From: Phycisphaerae bacterium
GTDB taxonomy: Bacteria; Planctomycetota; Phycisphaerae; Sedimentisphaerales; Anaerobacaceae
Length of the DNA stretch: 64,000 bases
Assembly (NCBI GenBank): GCA_028714855.1
Contig: JAQTLP010000007.1
Location: 62,001-126,000 of the forward strand
Direction: 5' to 3'
The translations under genes were made by a program, and so were the position numbers. Below, in pieces: positions 32,911-42,621 of the stretch (within the stretch, counting starts at the first letter, position 1; each line of letters opens with the position of its first letter). Under the pieces are notes generated by a model that was not told where the DNA came from, made no database searches, and saw only the letters and a program-made list of their open reading frames with translations.

Positions 32911-35454
32911 ATGGACGATATACGGCGGAAGTTAGAACGGATTGATGAGCAGCTTGCGGGAGGCTTGGGATATTATCACAAGCAAATCATAAGCACAGCC
33001 CCCCTGCTGTTCGCGGCGGCGGGTTTAATCGCGGGGATTTTAATACAAGACATATTCGATCTATCGGTTTGGGGTTGGCTTGCATTCATTGGGGTTTGCA
33101 CGGCTGCGACAATTCTTTTGTATGTCATGTATCGCAGTAGAGAAGAACGACTACCATATATATTGGCCTATACGGTTTTGATTTGCTTTGTTTGTCTCGG
33201 TGCGATTCGGTTGAGCAGCTACGAGCGGCCTGCGAGCAACGACATTCGCAATTTTGTCACTGGGGAGCGGGTGTTGGCGACGATTCGGGGTTTTGTTATT
33301 TCCAAACCATACATCAATAAAAATGAGAACTGGGAATTTGTAAGGTTTACGCACAAAGACCCAACGAGCAGTTTTTATCTGAAGCTCGGCGAAGTTGAGA
33401 CTGTCAACGGCTGGGCAAAGGTGGGCGGGACGGTGCGTGTGCAGGTTGATGAGCCGGTGCTGGATTTGAAGGCTGGCGATTATATACAGGCGTACTGCTG
33501 GCTGGACAGATTTAGAGATGCAACTAACCCGGGCCAGTTCGATGTAAGCCAATATCTGGCAAGGAAAAATGTTTTCGTTGCGGCATCGGTTAAATCGCGA
33601 GACGGTATTGAATTGCTTGAAAGTAAAGGCAAAGGCGTATTTACAAAAATAAGAGGAAAGTTTCGGGCAACAGCTGCACAAGCATTGTTGGGCGACTCGT
33701 CGATAGAAGAGAATAACCGCGGTTTGCTTGAGGCACTGCTGCTCGGTTACAGAGGAAATATCGGCAGCGATACTTACAGGGCGTTTCGTAAAACGGGACT
33801 GCTGCACTTCATCAGTCTTTCCGGGATGCATCTGGGAATTTTGGCGGGGATTGTCTGGTGGTTGTGCAAAACAGCGGGATTGCTGAAACGCGGGCGAGCG
33901 ATTATTTGCATAATTGCATTAGGCGTTTTCCTGATGATAGTCCCGCCAAGGGCACCGACGCTACGAGCAGCTATAATAGTTTTTGTTTTTTGCATATCGT
34001 TTTTCTTTCACCGACCTCCCAATTCTCTTAATACATTATCATTGGCAGCAATAATCCTTTTGCTAATAAGGCCGACACAGTTATTTGGGGCCGGCTGGCA
34101 GTTATCATTTGCCTCAGTACTTGGACTTTTGCTTTTTTGTCGACGGAACTATCTATTCCTTTATGAAGGAATTACAGATATTTTTTCGTTCAAAGAAGCT
34201 TCAAAAAGCAAACCTTTTTTTCAAATAGCCTCAAGACCCGGGCCATATTTATTACAATTATTTTCTACAGGTTTTACTGCATGGGTAGGCGGGGCAGGGA
34301 TTTTGCTGTATCATTTTTATACGATTAACCCCCTTACGGTTATCTGGACAATAATTGTTTTTCCATTAGTAGCCGGGATTTTGACTTTCGGATTTGTAAA
34401 AATCATTTTGTCTTTTTTATTACCGAGTGCAGCGATGGTATTGGGCATAATCGTGAATTTCCTGTCTGATTGTCTGATTTGGGCAGTAAAACTCTTCGCA
34501 CAAGCAGGCATCTCGCAAATTCTTGTAGGGCACGTGCCGATTACAATGATTATCTTTTATTACTGCTTTATTCTTTTCGCTTTTTTTGTTTACTTCCGTC
34601 GCCATCTGCTGATTAAAAAAGTAATTTGCACAGCGATGATTTTAACATTGGTTACTTTCTTGGGTGTAACTAAATGGCAAAGGACACACCGGGACAATCT
34701 GACAATCACCTGTCTGGATGTCGGACACGGGCAGGCGATATTGGCCCAACTGCCGGGCAAGGCCAATATTTTGTTCGATGCAGGCTCGCTATACAGTAAA
34801 GATATCGGCAGACGGATTGTAACACCATTTCTGGATTACAGTGGAATAAGTGAAATTGACTCTATTATCATAAGTCATAACGATGTAGACCACATCAATG
34901 GGATACCTGAGATAGCCAAGTGCTGCGAGGTCGGCGGTGTTTATGCCAACGAAGCTTTTTTGGATAAGACAGACCAATGGGGCACGGCAAAATTTCTCAA
35001 AGAATCGCTAAGCAAAAAAGGATTTAGAATAAGAAACTTAGAAGATTTTAATTCAAACAGCGCCGCAAATATAAAAATACTCTGGCCGAGTGAACAGGTA
35101 TGTCAGGATGAGCAATTAGACGATAATGACAAATCGATAGTTTGCCTGATTGAATATGCCGGCAGAAAAATACTTCTGTGTTCTGATATTGAAAAATTTG
35201 CACAGAGAGAACTGCTTCGACTGAATCCAAGCCTGAAAGCTGATGTTGTTGTAGCTCCTCATCATGGTTCACGCAGGACTATATCGCCGGATTTTTTGAA
35301 AAAGCTTGATGCTGAGATTTTGATATTCAGCTGCAGCCGCAGCGATCGCGAAAAAAACCGGATAATAAAGCCAACGGGTAGCGCCAAATATTTTTATACA
35401 GCTGAGGACGGTGCGGTCGTTGTTTGCATCGAGAAAGACGGTGTGATAAGATAA
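32911..35454 (+). CDS. comEC: ComEC/Rec2 family DNA-uptake channel protein
   Basis: Inner-membrane DNA translocation channel of natural transformation (847 aa). It has an N-terminal DUF4131-like region with an OB-like part (about 25-215) and the competence domain with many TM helices (about 270-570; motif FRKTGLLHFISLSGMHLGIL). A C-terminal metallo-beta-lactamase-like domain follows (about 590-840), with CLDVGHGQAILAQLPG, FDAGS, ISHNDVDHINGIPEI and VAPHHGSRRT as metal-site motifs. Full length for the three-domain form. Prepilin peptidase and a prepilin-like gene also occur in the window. The alkaline phosphatase gene begins 27 nt after its stop. Confidence 0.93.
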   Translation: MDDIRRKLERIDEQLAGGLGYYHKQIISTAPLLFAAAGLIAGILIQDIFDLSVWGWLAFIGVCTAATILLYVMYRSREERLPYILAYTVLICFVCLGAIRLSSYERPASNDIRNFVTGERVLATIRGFVISKPYINKNENWEFVRFTHKDPTSSFYLKLGEVETVNGWAKVGGTVRVQVDEPVLDLKAGDYIQAYCWLDRFRDATNPGQFDVSQYLARKNVFVAASVKSRDGIELLESKGKGVFTKIRGKFRATAAQALLGDSSIEENNRGLLEALLLGYRGNIGSDTYRAFRKTGLLHFISLSGMHLGILAGIVWWLCKTAGLLKRGRAIICIIALGVFLMIVPPRAPTLRAAIIVFVFCISFFFHRPPNSLNTLSLAAIILLLIRPTQLFGAGWQLSFASVLGLLLFCRRNYLFLYEGITDIFSFKEASKSKPFFQIASRPGPYLLQLFSTGFTAWVGGAGILLYHFYTINPLTVIWTIIVFPLVAGILTFGFVKIILSFLLPSAAMVLGIIVNFLSDCLIWAVKLFAQAGISQILVGHVPITMIIFYYCFILFAFFVYFRRHLLIKKVICTAMILTLVTFLGVTKWQRTHRDNLTITCLDVGHGQAILAQLPGKANILFDAGSLYSKDIGRRIVTPFLDYSGISEIDSIIISHNDVDHINGIPEIAKCCEVGGVYANEAFLDKTDQWGTAKFLKESLSKKGFRIRNLEDFNSNSAANIKILWPSEQVCQDEQLDDNDKSIVCLIEYAGRKILLCSDIEKFAQRELLRLNPSLKADVVVAPHHGSRRTISPDFLKKLDAEILIFSCSRSDREKNRIIKPTGSAKYFYTAEDGAVVVCIEKDGVIR

Positions 35455-35481
35455 TACGTATATGGAAAGGATATCGATATT

Positions 35482-36711
35482 ATGAAAAACTTCACGAAGA
35501 CACTAACGGCGATAATCCTAAGTGTCGTTGCCTTCACAGTCATATTCGGCTGTACACACGCAGAAACACACAAAGGTGATTCAGCCGAAAAGACTGGTTC
35601 ATTAAAATCTGGTCAAAACTTAAATGATGCGAAGGTCAAAAACATAATATTTTGCATCGGTGATGGAATGGGGCTGTCGCAGACGGCTCTTACGAGGATT
35701 CAGAAACTTGGGCCGGATGGTATGCTCAATATGGAAACGATGCCAGTAGTTGGCATTACCCGAACACACTCACTGGATTCTCTTGCTACCGATTCACCTG
35801 CGGCCGGCACTGCCCTTGCAACAGGGGTAAAAACCAACAACGGCATGATTGGTATGATACCTGACGGAACAAAATACCAGACAATCCTCGAAGCCGCCAG
35901 GGACGCGGGACTGCGCACGGGATTTGCCGTGAATGTCCAGATAACAGATGCTACACCGGCTGCCTTCGGTGCCCATGTAAAATCACGATATGAGGAATCA
36001 GTGATAGCAGAACAGTTACTCGCCAACAAATTCAATGTTTTGCTTGGAAGCAGAAAGGAGTTCTTTCTGCCTAAGACAGCCCACGGCAGCAAGCGAGAGG
36101 ACAATAGAAACCTTATAGCCGAGGCAAAGGAAATGGGCTATGAATACGTCGAAACCGCAGAACAGCTCAAATCAGCGGCAAAGCCGTATCTGCTAGGCCT
36201 TTTTGAACACAAATCTCTTACCAGCGAGCAGCCGGTGCCGAGTCTTGCCGAAATGACGAAAAAGGCTATTCAAATTCTCACGGCTAATCACGAGGACTCT
36301 TCGGCAGAAAACTCTGGTTTCTTTCTTATGGTCGAAGGCCATCAAATAGACTGGGCGTGTCACCTCAATGACGCAGATAAAATGGTAAAGCAGACGTTGC
36401 TGTTTGACGAGGCAGTTAAAGTCGCCCTTGATTTTGCTTCGGCTGACGGCCAGACTTTGGTAATTGTTGTCGCTGACCATGAAACAGGCGGCTTGACAAT
36501 CAGGACTAAAACTTATGGCGAGAAGGCTAAAGCTCCATACCCGGTATGGTCACATGATAACCATACAGGCATACCCGTTCCAATCTATGCTTACGGTCCT
36601 CAGGCGCATATATTTACCGGAGTGTATGATAACACGGATGTTCCCAGAAAATTTGCAAAACTTTTGGGAATAACTCCATTTCCAAAAGTGTTCTCAGAAA
36701 AACAAAAATAA
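35482..36711 (+). CDS. Alkaline phosphatase, predicted lipoprotein
   Basis: PhoA-superfamily alkaline phosphatase of 409 aa that releases phosphate from phosphomonoesters outside the cytoplasm. The signal peptide ends in a lipobox (VIFGC, Cys at about 24), so it is probably membrane-tethered. Metal and active-site motifs are IIFCIGDGMG, the nucleophile Ser in ATDSPAAGTALATG, EGHQIDWACHLND, VVADHETGG and WSHDNHTGIPV. The family's length and motif order are conserved. It may be co-transcribed with comEC. A strong terminator follows directly after the stop. No Pho box was identified by eye. Confidence 0.93.
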   Translation: MKNFTKTLTAIILSVVAFTVIFGCTHAETHKGDSAEKTGSLKSGQNLNDAKVKNIIFCIGDGMGLSQTALTRIQKLGPDGMLNMETMPVVGITRTHSLDSLATDSPAAGTALATGVKTNNGMIGMIPDGTKYQTILEAARDAGLRTGFAVNVQITDATPAAFGAHVKSRYEESVIAEQLLANKFNVLLGSRKEFFLPKTAHGSKREDNRNLIAEAKEMGYEYVETAEQLKSAAKPYLLGLFEHKSLTSEQPVPSLAEMTKKAIQILTANHEDSSAENSGFFLMVEGHQIDWACHLNDADKMVKQTLLFDEAVKVALDFASADGQTLVIVVADHETGGLTIRTKTYGEKAKAPYPVWSHDNHTGIPVPIYAYGPQAHIFTGVYDNTDVPRKFAKLLGITPFPKVFSEKQK

Positions 36712-36745
36712 AAGCGGCCTTTATATTGTAAAGGCCGCTTTTTAT
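36711..36745. terminator. Bidirectional Rho-independent terminator
   Basis: A 13-bp stem AAAGCGGCCTTTA (36711-36723) / TAAAGGCCGCTTT (36729-36741) with a 5-nt loop and flanking A/T runs on both sides. It serves the phosphatase (+) and the convergent OmpA-family gene (-). Confidence 0.88.
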
Positions 36746-36767
36746 TTCAACATATCAGCAGTAGTTG

Positions 36768-37427
36768 TTACTTCATATGAACAACGATTTCAACTCTCCG
36801 GTTCTTTGCTTTACCGCTAGCGGTTTTGTTAGAGGCAATAGGCTGACTTTCTCCACGGCCTATGGCTTGGATATTCTCCTGAGGAATTCCGTGTTCGACC
36901 AGGTATCTGACCACGACGTTAGCTCGCTCAGTAGAAAGCTGCATATTATCTTTCCACGGAGATTTCTTGATAGGGTCCGAGTCGGTATGGCCTATAACAT
37001 CTAACTGTCGGCCGGAGTACTTGCTCTGCAATACTGACTTGATATGGTCAAGCTCAGTGCTGCTGCTTTTTTTCAGATTGGCTTTTCCCGGGTCGAAAAG
37101 TATTTTATCCGAAAGTGTTACCGTAAGTGTTCCCTCTTTAGAGTTGAGCGCTACATCATAACCTTCTCCGAAACCACTGGCCTGGGCCGCGGTTTGCTGA
37201 CGTTCGGCAATTTGTTTCTGGAGCTCTTCTATTGTCTGGCGGCTTTGTGAAACCTGCTCATTGAGCTGGCCTTTCTCTGTTTTTTCCTTTTCGAGCAGAC
37301 CTTTTATATTTTCGTGCTCCACATTCAGGGCCTTGTACTTTTTCTTCCAATCGGTGCAGCCGGGTAAAAGTGCAGCTGATGCAAGACAGATGAGCAGAAT
37401 GATTGCTTTTTTGTTAACGGTTCGCAT
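36768..37427 (-). CDS. OmpA/Pal-family peptidoglycan-binding lipoprotein
   Basis: Outer-membrane-type lipoprotein of 219 aa. The signal peptide has lipobox LLPGC (Cys about 24), followed by a coiled coil (about 35-82, many Glu/Gln/Lys) and then the OmpA C-terminal domain (about 100-218). Within the latter, LSDKILFDPGKANLKKSS, IGHTDSDPI, STERANVVVRYLVEHGI and GRGESQPIASN are the family motifs that bind diaminopimelate in peptidoglycan. It ties the envelope to the cell wall. No tol genes are seen beside it. Convergent with the phosphatase gene. Confidence 0.92.
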   Translation of the reverse strand: MRTVNKKAIILLICLASAALLPGCTDWKKKYKALNVEHENIKGLLEKEKTEKGQLNEQVSQSRQTIEELQKQIAERQQTAAQASGFGEGYDVALNSKEGTLTVTLSDKILFDPGKANLKKSSSTELDHIKSVLQSKYSGRQLDVIGHTDSDPIKKSPWKDNMQLSTERANVVVRYLVEHGIPQENIQAIGRGESQPIASNKTASGKAKNRRVEIVVHMK

Positions 37428-37483
37428 TTTCGTATCTCCTTTATATCAAAATTAAGTTTTTCCGTTAGTTTCAGCTTTTAATA

Positions 37484-38632
37484 CTAAAATACCGCGTTTA
37501 AGTAGTCAAGTATTCTATCGTGAAAAATCATAACAGTAAATACACCTAAAGACAAGAAAGGGCCGTAAGGAATTTGTCTGGTTTTTTTAGAAAGTGTTCT
37601 AATGCCCGCCCAAGCCAGGCCGAAGAATGGTGCGATAAAGAATGCCACAACAACCAGACTTGCGCCTATTACCGTTCCCGCAGCACCCAATAAATGCACA
37701 TCACCAAGCCCCATAGCCTCTTTTCCAAAGCCCAAAGTGCCCAAAATACGTGCAAACCATATGACTCCGCAACCGACAAAGTAGCCCCAGAGACTTCCCA
37801 GAAGTCCTGCAATTACAGGATGTTGTGAGAAATTCAGCCACCAGGTGCGTATCGAAAGGTTTCGGGAAACGAGCCAATAGGCCGCCAGCGAACAGATGAT
37901 AATCGGCAACAAAAAGATGATTTCCCTGCAAATCTCCAGACGGTGGTTAATTGGTTGCTCTGTCGGTTCTTCCGGCTTCTGGGAGAATTCCTGAAGGTTT
38001 TCGGATTCGTAACTTCTTTTAATCAGGCCGGTTGCCAACAGGCCCCAGGATATTGCCAGTCCTATCACGGCTCCTGCGGCCAGCGATGCAACCTTGGCTG
38101 AGGCGCTTGGCAAAAGGGCGTAGTTACGAATTGCGGCAGAGTCGATTATGTAACCTCCGAGCGCCGAACTGATTAAACCCACTACGGTGGCGAACCAGCA
38201 AATTGAGAGTGGAATGACCCACAACTGCAGGTCGATGGCCGAAGCGGCAATCAGGGCAGCCAGCAAAATAATATAAATAAGATAGACGAACCAGCCGCCC
38301 TGCAAAAATGACCCGATACCGGTGCGCAAGTCAGTGCTAAACAATAAAAAAAACAGACTAACGAAAATCAAGCCGGTCAGCAATTCGATAACAAAATAAC
38401 GCGGTGAGATTGGAGCTTTGCAATCCCGGCACTTAGCACCTAACAGCAGCCACGAGACCAGCGGGATGTTGTCATAAAAACGAATGTGCGTGCCGCACGC
38501 AGGACAAGCCGAGGGCGGTTTTATCAGGGATTCGTCGCGGGGCAGGCGGTAAATGACAACGTTGAGAAAGCTGCCTATACAACAGCCAAACGCAAAAATA
38601 AAGATAAACCAAATCCATTCCGGTACCGCCAC
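37484..38632 (-). CDS. pilD: Prepilin peptidase, A24A family
   Basis: Bifunctional leader peptidase/methyltransferase of type IV pilus or type II secretion systems (382 aa). The N-terminal DUF2078-like part has FGCCIGSFLNVVIYRLPRDES and the zinc-binding double CxxC (CPACG and CRDCK). The second catalytic Asp motif is GLGDVHLLGAAGTVIGA near 315. A long insertion between TM helices (about 205-290, KRSYESENLQEF to LSIRTWW) exceeds the classical 270-290 aa length, as often seen in Planctomycetota homologues. It would process the prepilin-like protein at 60742. Confidence 0.92.
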   Translation of the reverse strand: MAVPEWIWFIFIFAFGCCIGSFLNVVIYRLPRDESLIKPPSACPACGTHIRFYDNIPLVSWLLLGAKCRDCKAPISPRYFVIELLTGLIFVSLFFLLFSTDLRTGIGSFLQGGWFVYLIYIILLAALIAASAIDLQLWVIPLSICWFATVVGLISSALGGYIIDSAAIRNYALLPSASAKVASLAAGAVIGLAISWGLLATGLIKRSYESENLQEFSQKPEEPTEQPINHRLEICREIIFLLPIIICSLAAYWLVSRNLSIRTWWLNFSQHPVIAGLLGSLWGYFVGCGVIWFARILGTLGFGKEAMGLGDVHLLGAAGTVIGASLVVVAFFIAPFFGLAWAGIRTLSKKTRQIPYGPFLSLGVFTVMIFHDRILDYLNAVF

Positions 38633-38665
38633 AACGCCTCCTTTGCGTTAGAACCCGGGGCTAAA

Positions 38666-39883
38666 TCATTTCTTTTTGTTTCTTTTAATTGCTCCGGTGA
38701 TTTTCATCTGCAAGCCGAACAAACGAATAAACCCGGTTGCATCCGTCGACTGGTATTCGGCGCCCATTTTGAAACTTGCCAGGTCTGTCCGGTACAGGCT
38801 GTTCGGGCTTTTTACGCCGGCCGGTGTGCATTGTCCCTTGAATAGTTTCATCTTGACCTCGCCGGTGACGTTTCGCTGAGTAACATTGACAAACGCATCG
38901 AGCGCTTCGCGCAACGGAGAAAACCACTGGCCGTAATAGACAAGCTCGGCGTATTTCAGGGCAAGCATCTGTTTGTAGTGCATAGTTTCTTTATCGAGCG
39001 TGAGGCTTTCGAGGGCTTTGTGCGCCGTAACGAGAATCGCTCCGCCAGGCGTTTCATACACGCCGCGGGATTTCATGCCGACCAGACGATTTTCGACAAT
39101 ATCAACTTGGCCGACGCCGTGCTTGCCGCCGAGAAGATTTAGCTGCTCAATCAGTTTTACACCGTTTATCTTTTTGCCGTTAAGTTTTGTCGGCACACCT
39201 TTATCGAAGCCGACCTTGATATAATCGGGCTTATCAGGGGTTTTCGAGACCGGGCGGGAGATAACGAACAGATTTTCTTTCGGTTCATTGGCCGGGTCTT
39301 CGAGGTCTGCCCCTTCGTGGCTGATGTGCCAGAGATTGCGGTCGCGCGAGTAGATTTTTTTCTTGCTCTGGTCGATGGGGATTTTGTGTTTCTTTGCGTA
39401 ATCGACGGCCGCTTCCCGGCTGGTCAGCGTGAAGTTAGGGTCTTTCCACGGAGCTACGATTTTCAGCTTTGGGTCAAGCGCCATATATGTTAGCTCAAAG
39501 CGCACCTGGTCATTGCCTTTGCCAGTTGCACCGTGTGCGACGGCTGCGGCGCCCTCGGCATGAGCAACTTCAACCTGATGCTTTGCGATTAACGGCCGGG
39601 CGATGCTTGTTCCCAGTAGATACCCATTTTCATATACAGCGCCGGACTTTAGCATTGGCCAGAGATAGTCTTCGACAAACTCTGCTCTGAGGTCTTTGAC
39701 TACGCATTTGACTGCGCCAGATTGCAGAGCTTTTTTCTTGATGCCGGACAGCTCGTCTGCCTGTCCCAAATCGGCCGCAAAGGCGATTACATCGTAGCCG
39801 TAGGTCTCTTTCAGCCAGGGCAGGATTACGCTGGTATCCAGCCCGCCGCTGTATGCCAAAACAACTTTTTCTTTCTTTGCCAT
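38666..39883 (-). CDS. argG: Argininosuccinate synthase
   Basis: ArgG, which joins citrulline and aspartate with ATP in arginine biosynthesis (405 aa, normal length). The ATP-binding PP-loop is [18 protein letters not shown] at the N-terminus. [15 protein letters not shown] and [20 protein letters not shown] are family signatures. A possible promoter on the minus strand has TTGCTC, an 18-nt spacer and TATATT upstream. It stands between the prepilin peptidase and an unknown gene, with no other arg genes close by except the short acetyltransferase at 15.7 kb. Confidence 0.96.
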   Translation of the reverse strand: MAKKEKVVLAYSGGLDTSVILPWLKETYGYDVIAFAADLGQADELSGIKKKALQSGAVKCVVKDLRAEFVEDYLWPMLKSGAVYENGYLLGTSIARPLIAKHQVEVAHAEGAAAVAHGATGKGNDQVRFELTYMALDPKLKIVAPWKDPNFTLTSREAAVDYAKKHKIPIDQSKKKIYSRDRNLWHISHEGADLEDPANEPKENLFVISRPVSKTPDKPDYIKVGFDKGVPTKLNGKKINGVKLIEQLNLLGGKHGVGQVDIVENRLVGMKSRGVYETPGGAILVTAHKALESLTLDKETMHYKQMLALKYAELVYYGQWFSPLREALDAFVNVTQRNVTGEVKMKLFKGQCTPAGVKSPNSLYRTDLASFKMGAEYQSTDATGFIRLFGLQMKITGAIKRNKKK

Positions 39884-40068
39884 CTTTATCTTTCGACACG
39901 GATTAACACAGATTTACACTGTTTTAGTTTGCTTTAATATACCAGTAATTGCTCCCGCAGAGCAACAATTAAATTGCTGAAGACTAAAAGTCTATCCGAG
40001 TTATCTGAGATTTGTATAATTGTCGAAAAATAAAATTTCTCACGCTGGCTTAATAATCTCTGCACTCT

Positions 40069-40875
40069 TTATTCAATAAGCAAATCTGGACTTAACTGTA
40101 GTGGGATTTCTGAATATTCAGGATGGAACTGCTTAATCCAACTGAAGACAGTCTTTTCGAGGGGGTAATCCGCCGATGGGTTGTGGTATGCTGCTGATTG
40201 CGACAGCCTTAACTTAAACTTTCCTTTTGATACATAGCGTTCCAGATAGACCGAAGCTGACAATTCTTCTGGCATCGCAGATGCATCTAACAATGTATCT
40301 GCGAAAGAATGATGACGTTGTGTTCCGAACCCACTCGACGTGGTATAATCAAAAACAACGAGAACGCTTGGCTTCTGTTTATCGTAACCATACTTAAGTT
40401 GGTTTATCTTCTCAGCAATCTTCCCCCGGATACGTAATGCTTCTTTGTCGTGATTAGTAATGGGTATATTTTTGCCATTTGCAGATAAATTCCGATCAGT
40501 TTGAGAAATATTGAGAGTCGTAATTTCACAATAAAAGTGCGTGGGTGAAATTACATTGAAGTCAGGCGCGCTTTTCTTTTCCTTCACCGTTTGCAAATCC
40601 CATCCAAGGGACTTTGCCAAATTACACCAAAACAGTTCATCGACAGCACCAAGGTGATCTTCAGTAACCACACTTTCAAGGCGCTTTTTCATATGTTTTG
40701 ATTGTTTAGTACTACAAGGAAATTTTAGAAACCACTCTCTAATTTTGTATAGATAGATGCCACCATATCCGCCAATATCTCTTAGCACATCTTCTACCCA
40801 CGAAGATGAAATATTTTTGGATTTTACATTGTTTAGCCAGTTGTCATCATAGAGTTGTTGTAATCGTGTATTCAT
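40069..40875 (-). CDS. Unknown protein, possible PD-(D/E)XK-like nuclease fold
   Basis: A 268-aa soluble protein I cannot assign. A central stretch reads AVDELFWCNLAKSLGWDL, then SAPDFNVISPTHFYCEITTLN (about residues 93-138). The spacing E...PDF...CEIT resembles the PD-(D/E)XK nuclease core (Glu, Asp, then E-x-K), but the final Lys is Thr here, so activity is uncertain. A DKQKPSVLVVFDYTT strand and the basic, Ser-rich remainder have no motif. It is A/T-richer than argG and aroDE on either side and has its own flanks, suggesting acquired DNA. A solitary restriction-type or defence nuclease is one possibility. Confidence 0.55.
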   Translation of the reverse strand: MNTRLQQLYDDNWLNNVKSKNISSSWVEDVLRDIGGYGGIYLYKIREWFLKFPCSTKQSKHMKKRLESVVTEDHLGAVDELFWCNLAKSLGWDLQTVKEKKSAPDFNVISPTHFYCEITTLNISQTDRNLSANGKNIPITNHDKEALRIRGKIAEKINQLKYGYDKQKPSVLVVFDYTTSSGFGTQRHHSFADTLLDASAMPEELSASVYLERYVSKGKFKLRLSQSAAYHNPSADYPLEKTVFSWIKQFHPEYSEIPLQLSPDLLIE

Positions 40876-40896
40876 CTGTTGGCCACAAACATTTTT

Positions 40897-42456
40897 TCAT
40901 TTTTGACTAAGGCAATTAGAAATGGTTTTTCTCATGAGTTTAGGGTCGGTGTCTTTGCCTGTGAAAAGTTTGAATTGGGCAGCGGCCTGCTTTGTAAACA
41001 TTAATAAGCCATCGATTGTTTTTGCACCGGCTTGCTTTGCCTGTTTCAATAACAGGGTTTCGGCTGGATTATAAATCGTATCGAAGACTACCATATCTTT
41101 TTTCAGGTATTCCCGCGGTATAGGCGTTTCATCAATGTTCGGATACATTCCGACACTGGTGCAGTTTACAACTAATTTCGCATCCAAATTTGTCAAATCC
41201 TCTAAAGGCACAGATTGGCAACCAAACTCGGCTGCCAGCTTTTTGCCCCTTTCAACAGTGCGGTTGTAAACAGTGATTTTGGCGCCGGCGTTGCTCAAGC
41301 CTGCTACTATGGCTTTTGCCACGCCGCCTGCGCCGACGACAGCCGCCGGCAAATCTTTCAAATTGGTCTTGGAGCCAAGCGTCGAGATAATAGCATCCAT
41401 CGCCGCCGAGTAATCGGTATTGCAAGCGGACAATTTGCTGTCGGGGCTGATGATAATGGTGTTGACGGCGCCGATTTTATCGGCTAAAGGTTCAACAAAG
41501 CCGCGATTTTCCTTTACGAAATTGAGGGCGTTTTCCTTGTGCGGGATGGTTACGGATAAACCGCTAAGGCCCAGCCAGGGACGCGAGAGGATATTATCCA
41601 TAAAGGCATTAAATTCGGCCTGCCCCCCCGCTACTAACAAAGGCAGGTAAACTTTATTTAAGCCGGCTTTGGCGAAACAGGCATTGTGGATGGCGGGACT
41701 TAGCGAATGGGCAATCGGTGAGCCGATGACACCATAAAATTCGGTCTGAACGTTTATGGATTCCCAGCGATAAAGATTTTTTAACTGGGCAATTGTCGAT
41801 TGTCCCGGCGCGGTCGCGGTCTTTTCGTCGATGCTGGCAAATGTTAGAGAGCCATCTAATTTTTTGGCGAGGATCCTCGTAATAAAACCCGGCTCATTCA
41901 TACAAAAAGCGATAAGGTCGCCTTTCCGGCCGTGCAGCAAATCCAGAATGTCGAAACAGTCGTTGATGTGACGGGCCGTATAGACCAGCTTTGGAATTGC
42001 GGCCGGGTATAAAGTCTGGATGTTACGATGGAGTTTTATGATGTCGGGAAATTTAGTCTCGAAATTATGGGCGGACAAAATCAACCGGCCCTTTGACACC
42101 TGCGACAGGGCTTTGCGTATTCTTTCCTGGTTTTCTGCAGAGAGAAAGCTTTCATATTCAAAGTCAATAAATTCGGCATGGGCTTTCAGGGCTTCTGTGA
42201 GTATCTCAATTCGCAGCCGGACTGGATAATCAATCGCGCCGCCCTGCCGCTTGTCGCGACAAGTTACGATTATCGGCGGCGGAGGAGACGCAGTTTTAAC
42301 TTCGGCAATTAAATTTTTAACCAAATCAACACTGATATTTTCGAGATAATCAGTTCGCAATTCGAGCATCTCGGCGTCTTCGGCTACGGCGGCCTTGATT
42401 TGCTGCTTTGCCTGGTCCTGATTTTTAGCTGCTATGGGAACGGCTAAATATGTCAT
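40897..42456 (-). CDS. aroDE: Bifunctional 3-dehydroquinate dehydratase/shikimate dehydrogenase
   Basis: Fusion of type I AroD (about 1-225) and AroE (about 240-510), catalysing dehydroquinate to dehydroshikimate to shikimate. AroD: LELRTDYLE near the start, catalytic His in LILSAHNFE and the Schiff-base Lys in IPKLVYTA. AroE: YGVIGSPIAHSLSPAIHN (substrate site), VTIPHKENAL (catalytic Lys), DKIGAVNTI, NTDYSAAM, and NADP loop VVGAGGVAKAIVAGL with VYNRT. The fusion is known from plants and some bacteria including Planctomycetota. It is divergent from the ADH synthase/DHQ synthase II pair, so four consecutive shikimate-route steps meet here. Confidence 0.94.
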   Translation of the reverse strand: MTYLAVPIAAKNQDQAKQQIKAAVAEDAEMLELRTDYLENISVDLVKNLIAEVKTASPPPPIIVTCRDKRQGGAIDYPVRLRIEILTEALKAHAEFIDFEYESFLSAENQERIRKALSQVSKGRLILSAHNFETKFPDIIKLHRNIQTLYPAAIPKLVYTARHINDCFDILDLLHGRKGDLIAFCMNEPGFITRILAKKLDGSLTFASIDEKTATAPGQSTIAQLKNLYRWESINVQTEFYGVIGSPIAHSLSPAIHNACFAKAGLNKVYLPLLVAGGQAEFNAFMDNILSRPWLGLSGLSVTIPHKENALNFVKENRGFVEPLADKIGAVNTIIISPDSKLSACNTDYSAAMDAIISTLGSKTNLKDLPAAVVGAGGVAKAIVAGLSNAGAKITVYNRTVERGKKLAAEFGCQSVPLEDLTNLDAKLVVNCTSVGMYPNIDETPIPREYLKKDMVVFDTIYNPAETLLLKQAKQAGAKTIDGLLMFTKQAAAQFKLFTGKDTDPKLMRKTISNCLSQK

Positions 42457-42496
42457 TTTTCACTCGCAGTTCATAACAAAGCTATAAATTGACGAT

Positions 42497-42525
42497 ATGA
42501 TATGCTATGGAGGGATATATTGCAA
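42497..42525 (-). promoter_or_regulatory. Sigma-70-like promoter for aroDE
   Basis: Minus-strand TTGCAA (42520-42525), 17-nt spacer, TATCAT (42497-42502); start near 42490 with a leader of about 33 nt. Confidence 0.45.
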
Positions 42526-42621
42526 CGATGGTTATAAGCTTAAGGGTTAGGCGGTTTTTTCTTGCGTTTTTGACAACTTTGAGTAGATTCTACAAATAAA
42601 ATTATGATTGGAGATTCCGCA

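Noticed and set aside
42604-42621. Upstream ATG for ADH synthase
   Set aside because: The GGAG site lies inside that extension, 8 nt before the ATG at 42622.
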